Shown in pieces: positions 46,608-55,601 of a DNA stretch of 64,000 bases. Source of the stretch: Pseudochelatococcus contaminans (GTDB taxonomy: Bacteria > Pseudomonadota > Alphaproteobacteria > Rhizobiales > Beijerinckiaceae). The stretch is taken from positions 86,449 through 150,448 of the forward strand of contig NZ_JACICC010000008.1 in the NCBI RefSeq assembly GCF_014195635.1, given 5' to 3'. Every line of letters starts with the position of its first letter. Position 1 is the first letter of the stretch. Made by a program: the position numbers and the translations under genes. The notes beneath the pieces are model-generated. The model worked only from the letters and a program-made list of their open reading frames with translations. It did not search any database and was not told the origin of the DNA.

Positions 46608-47626
46608 GACGACTGCCCTCCCTTGTCCTGGCGGACATTCATTGCGCGCGAGGAGCCGTCGATGCGTTCGATCCTGACGGTCTGCTGGCGCTTGCCGCCG
46701 CCAAGCCGCAGTTCGGCCGCGCCGAACAGGCGATCGACGATCAGCACGTTGCGATAGGTGCGCGTATTGGCGATCTGCGCCTCGCCCTCGGGGCCGATTA
46801 CGAAGATCGGCGGCATCTCGCCTTGGACGATGCCGCGCGGAAACTCGATGTAGACGCGCCGCCCGTCGTCGTAGACGGAGACCGGCTTCCATGGCGGATT
46901 GCCGCCGGATGCGAAGCCATAGCGATAGTTTCGCGTCGCCACGGCCGGGATAACCGGCGTTGTGGGTATCGCCTGGGCCGAACCGCCACGAGGGCGCGGA
47001 TAAGACCAGGCCACGGACGGCATGTAGGGCTTCTCGCGCGAGCGCAGCTCGATCATGTAGGTGCGCCGGTCGGTGGTGATGACGAGATTGGTGGAGATAT
47101 CCGCGCGCGACGGTTTCACCAGCACATGAACGCGCCGCGTCTCGCCGGAGCCGCTCTCGGTGTCGCCGATGATCCAGCGGGCGGTATCGCCGGCGGCGAT
47201 CGGTCCGGTGCCGGTCAGGCTTTCACCCGGCTCCAGCGCGATGTTGGTGATCTGACCGGGCGAGGCATAGATCTGATAGAGCGCGCCGTCGCTCCACGGA
47301 TAGACCTGGATGGCGTTGTAATAGCCCTCGCGCCGCGGCTCGACGCGCGCGGCGAGATTGGCGTTCTCGACACGGGCGGTCGGCGTGCTGGCCGCGCCGC
47401 CGCCGCGGCTCACCGTCCAGGCGGGCGGGATGTGGATCGGCTTTGGTGTCGTGTCCGTCACGGCGGCAGGTACGGCCGGCAGCGGCGGCACGTCGGAATC
47501 GTAGGTGATTGCGGGCGGCTTCTTCGCCGAGGCGCAGCCGCCGAGCATCGCCGTCGAAACCAGCAAAGCCGTGATCACGGATTTACGGAAAGCCGGGTTT
47601 GCGGCATTGCGGAAGTGCGGCGTCAT
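46604..47626 (-). CDS. trbG: conjugal transfer protein TrbG (VirB9-like)
   Basis: Outer-membrane core-complex component. Lipoprotein signal: LLVSTAMLGGC (Cys near residue 30). The C-terminal VirB9 domain is visible in GFASGGNPPWKPVSVYDDGR and RTYRNVLIVDRLFGAAELRLG. 340 residues, overlapping trbF and trbI by 4 bp at each end. Confidence 0.94.
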   Translation of the reverse strand: MTPHFRNAANPAFRKSVITALLVSTAMLGGCASAKKPPAITYDSDVPPLPAVPAAVTDTTPKPIHIPPAWTVSRGGGAASTPTARVENANLAARVEPRREGYYNAIQVYPWSDGALYQIYASPGQITNIALEPGESLTGTGPIAAGDTARWIIGDTESGSGETRRVHVLVKPSRADISTNLVITTDRRTYMIELRSREKPYMPSVAWSYPRPRGGSAQAIPTTPVIPAVATRNYRYGFASGGNPPWKPVSVYDDGRRVYIEFPRGIVQGEMPPIFVIGPEGEAQIANTRTYRNVLIVDRLFGAAELRLGGGKRQQTVRIERIDGSSRAMNVRQDKGGQSS

Positions 47627-48312
47627 TGTCCCAACTCCCGCGACCAGTTGATTGCATTGACGTAGATGCCGAGCGGATTGGCCTTGAGCCGTTCGGCGTC
47701 GCGGGGCGGCTGCACGACGATGGTGAAGATCGCCGTCCAGCGCTCGGTGGTCGAAAGCTGGCCGTTCTCATAGCGCCGCTCGATCCACGCAATCCGGAAG
47801 CTCTCCGGCGAGGCGCGGATGACCGAGGAAACCTCGACGGCGACCTGCTGCTTGCCGACCTTGGTGAAGGGGTCGTTGACGCGGGCATAGTCGTTGAGCG
47901 CGGCCGCGCCCCGGTCCGTCGTCCATTCATAGGCGCGCAGCCAGTTCTGCCGCACGATGATCGGATCGGCCGGGACGGAGCGGACCTGTTCGATGAAGCG
48001 GGCGAGATGCCATGCGATCTGCGGATCGGTCGGACGGTAGTCGGCGGTTGCCGCGGCGACGGTCTGGGCCTGTCCCAGCTTGTCGACCTGAACGATCCAG
48101 GGAACGACGGTGCCCCGCGCCGACTGGACGACGAGAGCGGCCGCGAAGCCGGCCGACAGCGCCAGGCATCCGAACGCCATATAGCGCCAGTTGCGCGCCT
48201 GGACGCGGGCGGAGCCGATACGCTCATCCCAGATCTGGGCGGCCTTCTGATAGGGGGTCTCGGGTTGCGGCGTCTTGCCGTAGTGGGTGGCGGGTCGTCG
48301 GAAGAGGTTCAT
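47623..48312 (-). CDS. trbF: conjugal transfer protein TrbF (VirB8-like)
   Basis: Bitopic inner-membrane protein that nucleates the channel. 229 residues; short N-terminal cytosolic part (NPYQKAAQIWDERIGSARVQ-like), one TM (FGCLALSAGFAAALVVQSA) and the VirB8 periplasmic domain with IAWIERRYENGQLSTTERW. Overlaps trbL and trbG by 4 bp. Confidence 0.94.
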   Translation of the reverse strand: MNLFRRPATHYGKTPQPETPYQKAAQIWDERIGSARVQARNWRYMAFGCLALSAGFAAALVVQSARGTVVPWIVQVDKLGQAQTVAAATADYRPTDPQIAWHLARFIEQVRSVPADPIIVRQNWLRAYEWTTDRGAAALNDYARVNDPFTKVGKQQVAVEVSSVIRASPESFRIAWIERRYENGQLSTTERWTAIFTIVVQPPRDAERLKANPLGIYVNAINWSRELGQ

Positions 48313-49685
48313 GAGCGGTCGCTTTCGGAGAGATTGACGGAGGAGCCGGAGCCGTGGCTGTCGCCGGAGCGGACCGCGTGGGCGGCCGCGGAAACGCCAT
48401 GGCTCATCGTCTGGCCGCGCTTCATGCGCTGCGCCCAGGCCGGCGGGGTATTCACAGATCCGGCAGCGGCAGCGCCGGCCGAGGCGTCGTTGGCAGCCTG
48501 CCCGCCGCCTCCGACGGTTCCCATGGTCGAAGAGCCGCCCGTCGTTTCGAAAGTGCTCTTGACGCCGCCGGTGTGGCTCGACTTGAGGCTTTCAGCGGCG
48601 CGGGCGAGACCGCGACGCAGCGGCGAGGCAGCGCCCGAACCGGCGGCGCGCGCCACGCCGCCGAGACCGGAGGCGATGCCCGACATGCCGGACTGGCCCA
48701 TGGAGCCGAGTGTGTAAGCCGAGGAGGCTGCGCCGGCTGCGGCAGCGCCGCCACGCGCGGCGGCTGCGCCTCCGGACAGAGCGAGCGCACCGCCCTTGGC
48801 GGCCAGCATGGCTCCGCCGCCTGCGGCGAGCGCTGCGCCTCCGACCGCCAGCCCTGTGCCTACGGCGGCGCCCGCGCCGAGCTGAGGTCCGCCGGAGACG
48901 AGGCCGTTGGCGATGCCGGGGCCGAATATGCCGAGGCCGAGCAGGGAGAGCGCGGCGAGCACGATCGCCATGGCCTGGTCGATGGTCGGCGTCGCTCCGC
49001 CGAAGCCGGCTGTGAACTGCGAGAACAGCGTCGAGCCGATGCCGATGATGACGGCGAGAACCAGGACCTTGATGCCGGAGGAGATCACGTTGCCGAGCAC
49101 CCGCTCGGCCATGAACGCGGTCTTTCCGAACAGGCCGAAGGGGATCAGGACGAAGCCGGCCAGTGTCGACAGCTTGAACTCGATCAGCGTGACGAAGAGC
49201 TGGATGGCCAAGATGAAGAAGGCGAGGATGACCAGCACCCAGGCGAAGAACATGCAGGCGATCTGGATGAAATTCTCGAAGAAGGCGATCCAGCCCATGA
49301 GGTCGGAGATGGAATCGAGCAGCGGCCGTCCGGCGTCGAGCCCGGTCTGCGCCACCTTGCCGGGGCGCAGCAGATCGGCGGTGCTGAAGCTGGTTCCGGA
49401 GCCCTTCAGGCCGAGCCCGGCGAAGCTGTCGAAGACGATCTTCGCGAGGCTGTTCCAATTGGAAATCAGGTAGGCAAAGACCCCGACGAAAAGCGTCTTT
49501 TTCACCAGCCGCGCCATGATGTCGTCGTCGGCGCCCCAGCTCCAGAACAGGGCCGCAAGCGTCACGTCGATCACGATGAGGGTTGAGGCTATGAAGGCGA
49601 CCTCGCCGCCGAGCAGGCCAAAGCCGCTGTCGATATAGGACGTGAAGACCGAGAGGAAATTGTCGATGACGCCGGTGCTGCCCAT
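48309..49685 (-). CDS. trbL: conjugal transfer protein TrbL (VirB6-like)
   Basis: Polytopic inner-membrane protein of 458 residues with five to six membrane segments in the first ~270 (e.g. ALFWSWG, FFAWVLVILAFFILAIQLFV) and a long Ala/Gly/Ser-rich C-terminal tail (about 270-458), usual for TrbL. It follows the TrbK-like gene by 6 bp. Confidence 0.94.
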   Translation of the reverse strand: MGSTGVIDNFLSVFTSYIDSGFGLLGGEVAFIASTLIVIDVTLAALFWSWGADDDIMARLVKKTLFVGVFAYLISNWNSLAKIVFDSFAGLGLKGSGTSFSTADLLRPGKVAQTGLDAGRPLLDSISDLMGWIAFFENFIQIACMFFAWVLVILAFFILAIQLFVTLIEFKLSTLAGFVLIPFGLFGKTAFMAERVLGNVISSGIKVLVLAVIIGIGSTLFSQFTAGFGGATPTIDQAMAIVLAALSLLGLGIFGPGIANGLVSGGPQLGAGAAVGTGLAVGGAALAAGGGAMLAAKGGALALSGGAAAARGGAAAAGAASSAYTLGSMGQSGMSGIASGLGGVARAAGSGAASPLRRGLARAAESLKSSHTGGVKSTFETTGGSSTMGTVGGGGQAANDASAGAAAAGSVNTPPAWAQRMKRGQTMSHGVSAAAHAVRSGDSHGSGSSVNLSESDRS

Positions 49686-49691
49686 CTGCGC

Positions 49692-49979
49692 TCACCGTTC
49701 GTCATTCGCCGCGGGCGCGACCGGCTGCGGCGTGCGGCCGAGAAAGCGATCGCGGGTCTCGGCCCAGACGCGCAGGCATCCGGCATCCTTGCCGGCGGCC
49801 TCGCCAAGCTGCTGGCACCGGCGCTGTTCGACACGAAGTGCATCGATCGAGCGCTCGACGGTCCGCGCCGGCTCCGGGGCCTTTACCTCGTCCTTGCGGG
49901 TCAGCTCGATGGCCGTCGCGGTGATCGCGACAGCCACGAAGACGACGGCGCCCAGCCGGGCCAGCATCTTGCCGTCCAT
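49692..49979 (-). CDS. TrbK-like putative entry exclusion protein
   Basis: 95-residue protein with a single N-terminal membrane segment (MLARLGAVVFVAVAITATAI) and two Cys (RRCQQLGEAAGKDAGCLRVW). This is the short gene found between trbJ and trbL in this type of element ('TrbK-alt'); by position it may block redundant transfer. It lacks the lipobox of RP4 TrbK. Confidence 0.8.
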   Translation of the reverse strand: MDGKMLARLGAVVFVAVAITATAIELTRKDEVKAPEPARTVERSIDALRVEQRRCQQLGEAAGKDAGCLRVWAETRDRFLGRTPQPVAPAANDER

Positions 49980-50000
49980 GGTCGTCCCCTTTCCTGCGTC

Positions 50001-50765
50001 TCAGTTGCCGTTGAACATCTTGGCGTTTCCAGGCTGGTAGCCGGAGCCGGGCGTGAGGAAGCGGCGGCGCTGCTCGCGTCCCTGTTCGGCCGCGGCGGAG
50101 CGCTCCGCGTCGGTCAGGGCCTGCGCCCGGCCGTTCGCGGCGATCACGGCGGTCAGGTCGGCGAGCTGCTGCGCCTGAAGGGCGAGGAGCTGGTTGCCGG
50201 CCTGGGTTGCCTGAAGTGCGCCGGTCGCGCCCTGGCTCTGCCCGACCAACGCCGACATCTGGGTGCGGTTGGTGTCGATGTTGCCGACAACGGTGGCTTG
50301 GACGCGCATGGCGTCCTGCAGACCGCCGACGGTGTTCTGCCAGCGGGTCTTCGCGTCCTCGATCAGCTTGGCGTCCGAGGCGGTCAGCGAGGCGTTGCCG
50401 TATTGCGTCTTGAACGCCTGATCGATCTGACCGACGTCGAAAGCGATGTTCTGCGCCTGGCTCAGGAGCTGCTGCGTGCGCTGCACGGACTGCTGGAGCT
50501 GCTGGAGCGAGGAGAACGGCAGGCTCGCCAGGTTCTTCGCCTGGTTGATGAGCATCTGCGCCTCGTTCTGGAGCGACGTGATCTGGTTGGTGATCTGCTC
50601 CAGCGCGCGGGCGGCCTGAAGGACGTTCTGGGCGTAGTTGGTCGGATCGTAGACGATCTTCCAGGCGTGTGCCGGAGTGGTCAGGACCGGAGCGACGGCG
50701 AGCGGTACGGACAGCACGGTGGCGGCAAGCAGGGCGGCGGAGATGCGAGGCGAGGTGCGCGGCAT
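50001..50765 (-). CDS. trbJ: conjugal transfer protein TrbJ (VirB5-like)
   Basis: Secreted component of the pilus. Signal peptide: ISAALLAATVLSVPLAVAPV followed by THA|WKIVYDPTN. The mature protein has the Gln-rich helical pattern of TrbJ (YAQNVLQAARALEQITNQIT, SLPFSSLQQLQQSVQRTQQLL). 254 residues, 3 bp after trbE. Confidence 0.93.
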   Translation of the reverse strand: MPRTSPRISAALLAATVLSVPLAVAPVLTTPAHAWKIVYDPTNYAQNVLQAARALEQITNQITSLQNEAQMLINQAKNLASLPFSSLQQLQQSVQRTQQLLSQAQNIAFDVGQIDQAFKTQYGNASLTASDAKLIEDAKTRWQNTVGGLQDAMRVQATVVGNIDTNRTQMSALVGQSQGATGALQATQAGNQLLALQAQQLADLTAVIAANGRAQALTDAERSAAAEQGREQRRRFLTPGSGYQPGNAKMFNGN

Positions 50766-50768
50766 GTT

Positions 50769-53219
50769 TTAGTTCTCCTGTTCGGGCTGGGGGTCGAAGT
50801 TGATGAGATCGGGGATGAGGTCCGCGGCCCATGCGACGTCGCGCGCCGCGAGCCACGCGGGCAGGAAACCGTCGCGGCCGTGTTCGGCGACGATCTGGGC
50901 GATGAGGGTCTGGTCGGATTTCGAGGAGGCCGCGCAGAGCGCGAGTCCGACTTCCGACAGGCCCAGCTCGAACATCCGGTTGCCGCGCCGCGACTGGCAG
51001 TAGTAGTCGCGCTTCGGCGTGGCGCGGGCGATCAGCTCGATCTGGCGGTCGTTCAGACCGAAGCGCCGATAGATCGCCGTGATCTGGGGCTCGACCGCGC
51101 GCTCGTTCGGCAGGAGCAACCGGGTCAGGCAGCTTTCGATGATTGCGGGCGCGATGCTGCTGCCATCGATGTCGGAGAGCGACTGGGTGGCGAAGATCAC
51201 GCTGGCGTTCTTCTTGCGCAGCGTCTTCAGCCATTCGCGGAGCTGACCGGAGAAGCCCTCGTCGTCGAGCGCCAGCCAGCCTTCGTCGATGATCAGGAGC
51301 GTCGGCCGGCCGTCGAGCCGGTCGCCGATGCGATGGAAGAGATAAGCCAGCACCGCCGGGGCGGAGCCCGAGCCGACCAAGCCCTCGATCTCGAACGCCT
51401 GTACGGACGCCGAGCCGAGATGCTCGCTCTCGGCGTCGAGCAGGCGGCCGTATGGACCGCCGACGCAGTATGGGCGCAGCGCCTGTTTCAGGTCGTTCGA
51501 CTGGAGGAGCACAGCAAGGCCGGTGATGGTGCGTTCGCCGACCGGCGCGGAGGCAAGCGAGGTCAGCGCGGTCCAGAGGTGTTCCTTGACCTCCGGTGTG
51601 ATCTGCACGCCCTCGCGCATCAGGATGGCGACGATCCAGTCGGCCGCCCAGGCGCGTTCCGGCACCTCATGGATGCGGGCGAGCGGCTGGAGGGAAACCG
51701 AGGTTTCCGAGCCATCGGTCAGGTCGCCGCCGAGATCGTGCCAGTCGCCGCCCATGGCGAGCGCTGAGGCGCGGATGCTGCCCCCGTAATCGAAGGCGAA
51801 GACCTGCGAGCGCTTGTAGCGGCGGAACTGCAAGGCCATGAGCGCGAGCAGCACGGACTTGCCGGCGCCGGTCGGGCCGACGACGAGCGTGTGGCCGACA
51901 TCGCCGACGTGAATTGAAAGCCGGAACGGGGTCGAGCCTTCGGTCCTGCCATACAGCAGCGGGGGCGCGCCGAGATGCTCGTCCCGTTCCGGCCCCGCCC
52001 ACACGGCGCTGAGCGGCATCATGTGGGCAAGGTTGAGGGTGTTGACCGGCGGCTGCCGGACGTTTCCGTAGACGTGGCCCGGCAGGCTGCCGAGCCAGGC
52101 GTCCACGGCGTTGATGGTCTCGGGCATGCAGGTGAAATCGCGGCCCTGGATCACCTTCTCGACCAGCCGCAGCTTCTCGTCGGCCACGCGGGCGTCGCCG
52201 TCCCAGACGGTCACGGTGGCGGTGACGTATGCTTCTCCGGCGAAGTCCTGGCCGAGCTCCTGAAGCGCGAGATCCGCATCCTGCGCCTTGTTCGCGGCGT
52301 CGGTGTCCACGAGCACGGATTGCTCGTTGGTCATCACCTCCTTGAGGATCGCGGCGATCGATTTGCGCTTGGCGAACCACTGCCGCCTGATCTTGGTCAG
52401 GAGGCGGATGGCGTCGGTCTTGTCGAGGAGGATCGCGCGCGTCGACCAGCGATATTCGAAGGCGAGCCGGTTCAATTCGTCGAGAATGCCGGGCGTCGTC
52501 GCGGTCGGGAATCCGACAATGGTGAGGATGCGCAGGTGCTGGTCGCCCAGGCGCGGCTCCAGCCCGCCGGTGAGCGGCTGGTCGGCGAGCAGCGCATCGA
52601 GGTACATCGGCGTCTCCGGCACGCGGACACGGTGCCGGTTGGTCGATATGGTCGAATGGAGGTAGGTCAGCGTTTCGCTATCGCCGAGCCAGGCGCATTC
52701 GGGCATGAAGCCGTCAAGCAGCGCCAGGATACGATCGGTGCGGTCGGTGAAGGCGCGCAACGCCTCGTGCGGATCGACGCCGGAGCGCTCCCGCCCCTCA
52801 TAGAGCCATGCTTCGGTGCGCGCCGCTTCCTCGGCCGGCGGCAAGTGAAGCATGGTGAGGAAGTAGCTGGAGACGAAATGTGATCCTTCTTCCTCGAAAT
52901 CGGCCTTACGCTCGGAATCGACAAGTGCCGAAGCGGGATCAGGAAAGCGGCAGTCGGGATAGGTCGCGGCCTCGCTCCGCTGCGCCTCAACGAAGATCGC
53001 CCAGCCGGAGCCGAGCCGGCGGAAGGCGTTGTTGAGGCGCGCAGCGACGGCGACCAGTTCGGCCGCGACGGCGGAATCGAGATCGGGGCCGCGAAAGCGC
53101 GCCGTGCGCTGGAACGAGCCGTCCTTGTTGAGGACGACGCCAGCGCCGACGAGCGCCGCCCAGGGCAGATAGTCGGCAAGACGGGCGGCGGTACGGCGAT
53201 ATTCGGCGAGGTTCATCAT
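50769..53219 (-). CDS. trbE: conjugal transfer ATPase TrbE (VirB4-like)
   Basis: Large cytoplasmic/inner-membrane ATPase of the T4SS. 816 residues from MMNLAEYRRTAARLADYLPWA (the ORF is open 50 codons upstream, in noise over trbD). Walker A is VVGPTGAGKSVLLAL (about 450), Walker B TLLIIDEGWLALDD (about 625), and a late motif FATQSLSDIDGSSIAPAIIE is typical of VirB4/TrbE. It starts 10 bp after trbD. Confidence 0.96.
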   Translation of the reverse strand: MMNLAEYRRTAARLADYLPWAALVGAGVVLNKDGSFQRTARFRGPDLDSAVAAELVAVAARLNNAFRRLGSGWAIFVEAQRSEAATYPDCRFPDPASALVDSERKADFEEEGSHFVSSYFLTMLHLPPAEEAARTEAWLYEGRERSGVDPHEALRAFTDRTDRILALLDGFMPECAWLGDSETLTYLHSTISTNRHRVRVPETPMYLDALLADQPLTGGLEPRLGDQHLRILTIVGFPTATTPGILDELNRLAFEYRWSTRAILLDKTDAIRLLTKIRRQWFAKRKSIAAILKEVMTNEQSVLVDTDAANKAQDADLALQELGQDFAGEAYVTATVTVWDGDARVADEKLRLVEKVIQGRDFTCMPETINAVDAWLGSLPGHVYGNVRQPPVNTLNLAHMMPLSAVWAGPERDEHLGAPPLLYGRTEGSTPFRLSIHVGDVGHTLVVGPTGAGKSVLLALMALQFRRYKRSQVFAFDYGGSIRASALAMGGDWHDLGGDLTDGSETSVSLQPLARIHEVPERAWAADWIVAILMREGVQITPEVKEHLWTALTSLASAPVGERTITGLAVLLQSNDLKQALRPYCVGGPYGRLLDAESEHLGSASVQAFEIEGLVGSGSAPAVLAYLFHRIGDRLDGRPTLLIIDEGWLALDDEGFSGQLREWLKTLRKKNASVIFATQSLSDIDGSSIAPAIIESCLTRLLLPNERAVEPQITAIYRRFGLNDRQIELIARATPKRDYYCQSRRGNRMFELGLSEVGLALCAASSKSDQTLIAQIVAEHGRDGFLPAWLAARDVAWAADLIPDLINFDPQPEQEN

Positions 53220-53229
53220 GGCCATACTC

Positions 53230-53508
53230 TCAAACCAACAGATGGCCAGGGATGCGCAGATGCCGGCGGCCGACTTCCACGAAAAGCGGATCGCGCTTTG
53301 CCGCCCATACCGCAGCGAAATGTCCGATTGCCCAGATGGCGATGCCGACAATCCATAGCCGCAGGCCAAGACCGACGGCGCCAGCCAGCGTCCCGTTCAT
53401 GATTGCGATACTTCGCGGTGCGCCGCCGAGCAGAATGTGCTCGGTCAGTGCGCGATGGACCGGAACCGAGAAACCCGGCACGGAATCAAGTTGTTCGAAG
53501 CCAGCCAT
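53230..53508 (-). CDS. trbD: conjugal transfer protein TrbD (VirB3-like)
   Basis: 92-residue inner-membrane protein: VPVHRALTEHILLGGAPRSI at the N-terminus, two hydrophobic stretches (AIMNGTLAGAVGLGLRLWIV, IWAIGHFAAVWAA), then RDPLFVEVGRRHLRIPG. It overlaps the trbC stop by ATGA. Confidence 0.93.
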   Translation of the reverse strand: MAGFEQLDSVPGFSVPVHRALTEHILLGGAPRSIAIMNGTLAGAVGLGLRLWIVGIAIWAIGHFAAVWAAKRDPLFVEVGRRHLRIPGHLLV

Positions 53509-53972
53509 CAGACGAGCGCCCCGCCGCCGAAGGAGAAGAACGATAGGAAGAAACTCGATGCGGCGAATGCGATCGACAGACCAAATACGATCTGGATCAG
53601 CTTGCGGAAGCCGCCTCCAGTGTCTCCGAAGGCAAGCGTCAGGCCCGTCACGATGATGATGATGACTGCGATGATCTTGGAGACCGGGCCCTCAACCGAT
53701 TCGAGAATTTTCTGAAGCGGCGCCTCCCACGGCATTGATGAGCCAGAAGCATGAGCCGCCGGGATCGCGGCCATAAACATGATCGTCGCAAGGGCTGTAG
53801 AACCGGCGAGGCGCTTGCGTGCGTCCCGCAGGACGGACGGCTTGGGCTTGGCCGGAGGGACGGGTTGGGATGGCTCGACAAAATCGGCCGGTGTTTCTGG
53901 CCGGGTCGGAACAGTGGAGAGGATCATGGGGGCGGCGACGTGCGGCGCGATAGGCGAGACATGCAGGCTCAT
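53508..53972 (-). CDS. trbC: conjugal pilin TrbC (VirB2-like)
   Basis: Precursor of the conjugative pilus subunit, 154 residues. The signal core STALATIMFMAAIPAAHA ends at a probable cleavage before SGSSMPWEAPLQ, leaving a ~78-residue mature pilin with two hydrophobic helices (IIAVIIIIVTGLTLAFGD and VFGLSIAFAASSFFLSFF). The N-terminal region before the signal core is unusually long (~55 residues, Pro-rich); an internal ATG (MILSTVPTRP) may be the true start. TraF-type peptidase in the same operon may process it. Confidence 0.9.
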   Translation of the reverse strand: MSLHVSPIAPHVAAPMILSTVPTRPETPADFVEPSQPVPPAKPKPSVLRDARKRLAGSTALATIMFMAAIPAAHASGSSMPWEAPLQKILESVEGPVSKIIAVIIIIVTGLTLAFGDTGGGFRKLIQIVFGLSIAFAASSFFLSFFSFGGGALV

Positions 53973-54973
53973 GCGAGATTACCTTTCAAGAGTGGATAGG
54001 GATCGGAATGGAGCAGCGCGTTGAGCGTGCGGTAATCGCCGGTCGTGGGATCAATCCCGTCGACAATGGCGATCTCGGCGAGGCGACGCGCGGAACCGCG
54101 GCCGGAAAGCACGGCGATCAGGTCGATGGTGTCGGCGATAAGCGCGCGGGGGACCGTGACAACGGCTTCCTGCACGAGTTGCTCCAGCCTGCGCAGCGCG
54201 CCGATAGCCGAATTGGCGTGGATCGTGCCAATGCCGCCGGGGTGTCCGGTTCCCCACGCCTTGAGAAGATCGAGCGCTTCGGAACCACGCACCTCGCCAA
54301 CTGGGATGCGGTCGGGCCGCAGGCGCAGCGACGATTTCACCAGATCGGACAGCGATGCCACGCCGTCCTTGGTCCGCATGGCGACCAGATTGGGTGCAGC
54401 GCATTGCAGCTCGCGCGTGTCCTCGATCAGCACCACGCGGTCGGTGGTCTTTGCGACTTCGGCCAGCAGCGCGTTGGTGAGCGTCGTCTTGCCGGTGCTG
54501 GTCCCGCCGACGACAAGAATGTTTTTCCGCCTCTCAACGGCGAGGCGCAGCACGTCGGCCTGCTCGACCGTCATGATGCCGTTGGCGATGTAATCAGCTA
54601 GGGTGAACACCGCGACGGCGGGCTTGCGGATCGCAAAGGTCGCTGCCGCCACGACAGGAGGAAGCAAGCCCTCGAAGCGCTCTCCGCTCTCTGGGAGTTC
54701 GGCGGAGACGCGAGGATTGCCTGGATGGACTTCCGCGCCGACATGATGGGCGACCAGCCGCACGATGCGTTCGCCATCGGCGGCGGACATCACCATGCCT
54801 GTATCTGCCAATCCTTCCGAAAGGCGATCCACCCAAATGCGTCCGTCTGGATTGAGCATCACCTCGATGATCGCTGGATCTTCGAGAAACCGCGCCACAT
54901 CTGCGCCGAGCGCGGTGCGCAGCATCCGGGTGCCGCGTTGGATTGCTTCCTGTCTCTGATGAGTAGATGCCAT
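53969..54973 (-). CDS. trbB: conjugal transfer ATPase TrbB (VirB11-like)
   Basis: Hexameric traffic ATPase, 334 residues. Walker [17 protein letters not shown] (about 160), Asp box [13 protein letters not shown], His box [23 protein letters not shown] (quoted parts) and the N-terminal domain [20 protein letters not shown]. First gene of the trb set, overlapping trbC by ATGA. A 17-bp palindrome lies 36-52 bp upstream. Confidence 0.95.
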   Translation of the reverse strand: MASTHQRQEAIQRGTRMLRTALGADVARFLEDPAIIEVMLNPDGRIWVDRLSEGLADTGMVMSAADGERIVRLVAHHVGAEVHPGNPRVSAELPESGERFEGLLPPVVAAATFAIRKPAVAVFTLADYIANGIMTVEQADVLRLAVERRKNILVVGGTSTGKTTLTNALLAEVAKTTDRVVLIEDTRELQCAAPNLVAMRTKDGVASLSDLVKSSLRLRPDRIPVGEVRGSEALDLLKAWGTGHPGGIGTIHANSAIGALRRLEQLVQEAVVTVPRALIADTIDLIAVLSGRGSARRLAEIAIVDGIDPTTGDYRTLNALLHSDPYPLLKGNLA

Positions 54974-55008
54974 ATCGTCCCCGTTCGTTCGTGGGGACGC
55001 GACAGATG

Positions 55009-55025
55009 ATCCCCGGATCGGGGAT
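55009..55025. promoter_or_regulatory. 17-bp palindrome upstream of trbB
   Basis: ATCCCCG-GAT-CGGGGAT, a perfect inverted repeat with a 3-bp centre, in the spacer between the RHH gene and trbB. It looks like an operator for a dimeric regulator controlling trb expression. Confidence 0.5.
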
Positions 55026-55164
55026 GATTAAAAGAGCCCTGATTCCGGCCGTTTCAACAAGTTTCGGTCGTAGTAGTAGCATGGCGTGCAAATACAGGAG
55101 AACGGCGGCGCGGCCGTGGTCTTGAATGCGCTGCGCCTATTCCCACATTCTGCGCGCGAGACGC

Positions 55165-55596
55165 TCAGCCGTCTGATTCGGCCACATCTTCCGAAACCTC
55201 CTGACGGAGTTTTGGCCCCTGCGCCAGGCGCCGACCGAGAGCGGTGATGAACGCCTGGTAGCGCTCAGCAGATTTTGCCCGCGCTGCCTGAGCGGCCGGC
55301 TCCGGCAAGGCGGGCGTCGTGGTGATCCAGAAGCGGATGAACACCGCAAGGGTCTCAACAGCAATACCGACGTCCCGTTCAAGGCGGGTCATCCGCCGGT
55401 CAAGCTGGTCAAGGCGCTTGGCGACAATCGCCTCGCGCCGTTCGGCATCATCCGGGGAAAGGAAGGAAGCGATGGCCGCCTCCGCAATCATGGACTGGGA
55501 CTGATCGCGGCGGGCGGCGAAATCCGCCAGCGTTTTCTCAACATCGGGGTCCAGATAGATCGTGGTCTTTATCTTCTTCTTCCGGCGAGTGGTCAT
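55165..55596 (-). CDS. ribbon-helix-helix (CopG-type) conjugal transfer regulator
   Basis: 143 residues. The N-terminal RHH region KIKTTIYLDPDVEKTLADFA is followed by a helical segment with many charged residues (RLDQLDRRMTRLERDVGIAV, coiled-coil-like) and one hydrophobic stretch (LAVFIRFWITTTP). This is the CopG-like protein regularly found between traG and trbB in these islands. It ends 191 bp before trbB, and starts 5 bp after traG. Confidence 0.85.
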   Translation of the reverse strand: MTTRRKKKIKTTIYLDPDVEKTLADFAARRDQSQSMIAEAAIASFLSPDDAERREAIVAKRLDQLDRRMTRLERDVGIAVETLAVFIRFWITTTPALPEPAAQAARAKSAERYQAFITALGRRLAQGPKLRQEVSEDVAESDG

Positions 55597-55601
55597 GGCG
55601 C

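Noticed and set aside
45459..46892. TrbI start 95 codons upstream
   Set aside because: The extra part overlaps trbG and is Arg-rich antisense-like noise; the ATG at 46607 overlaps the trbG stop as in the other trb junctions.
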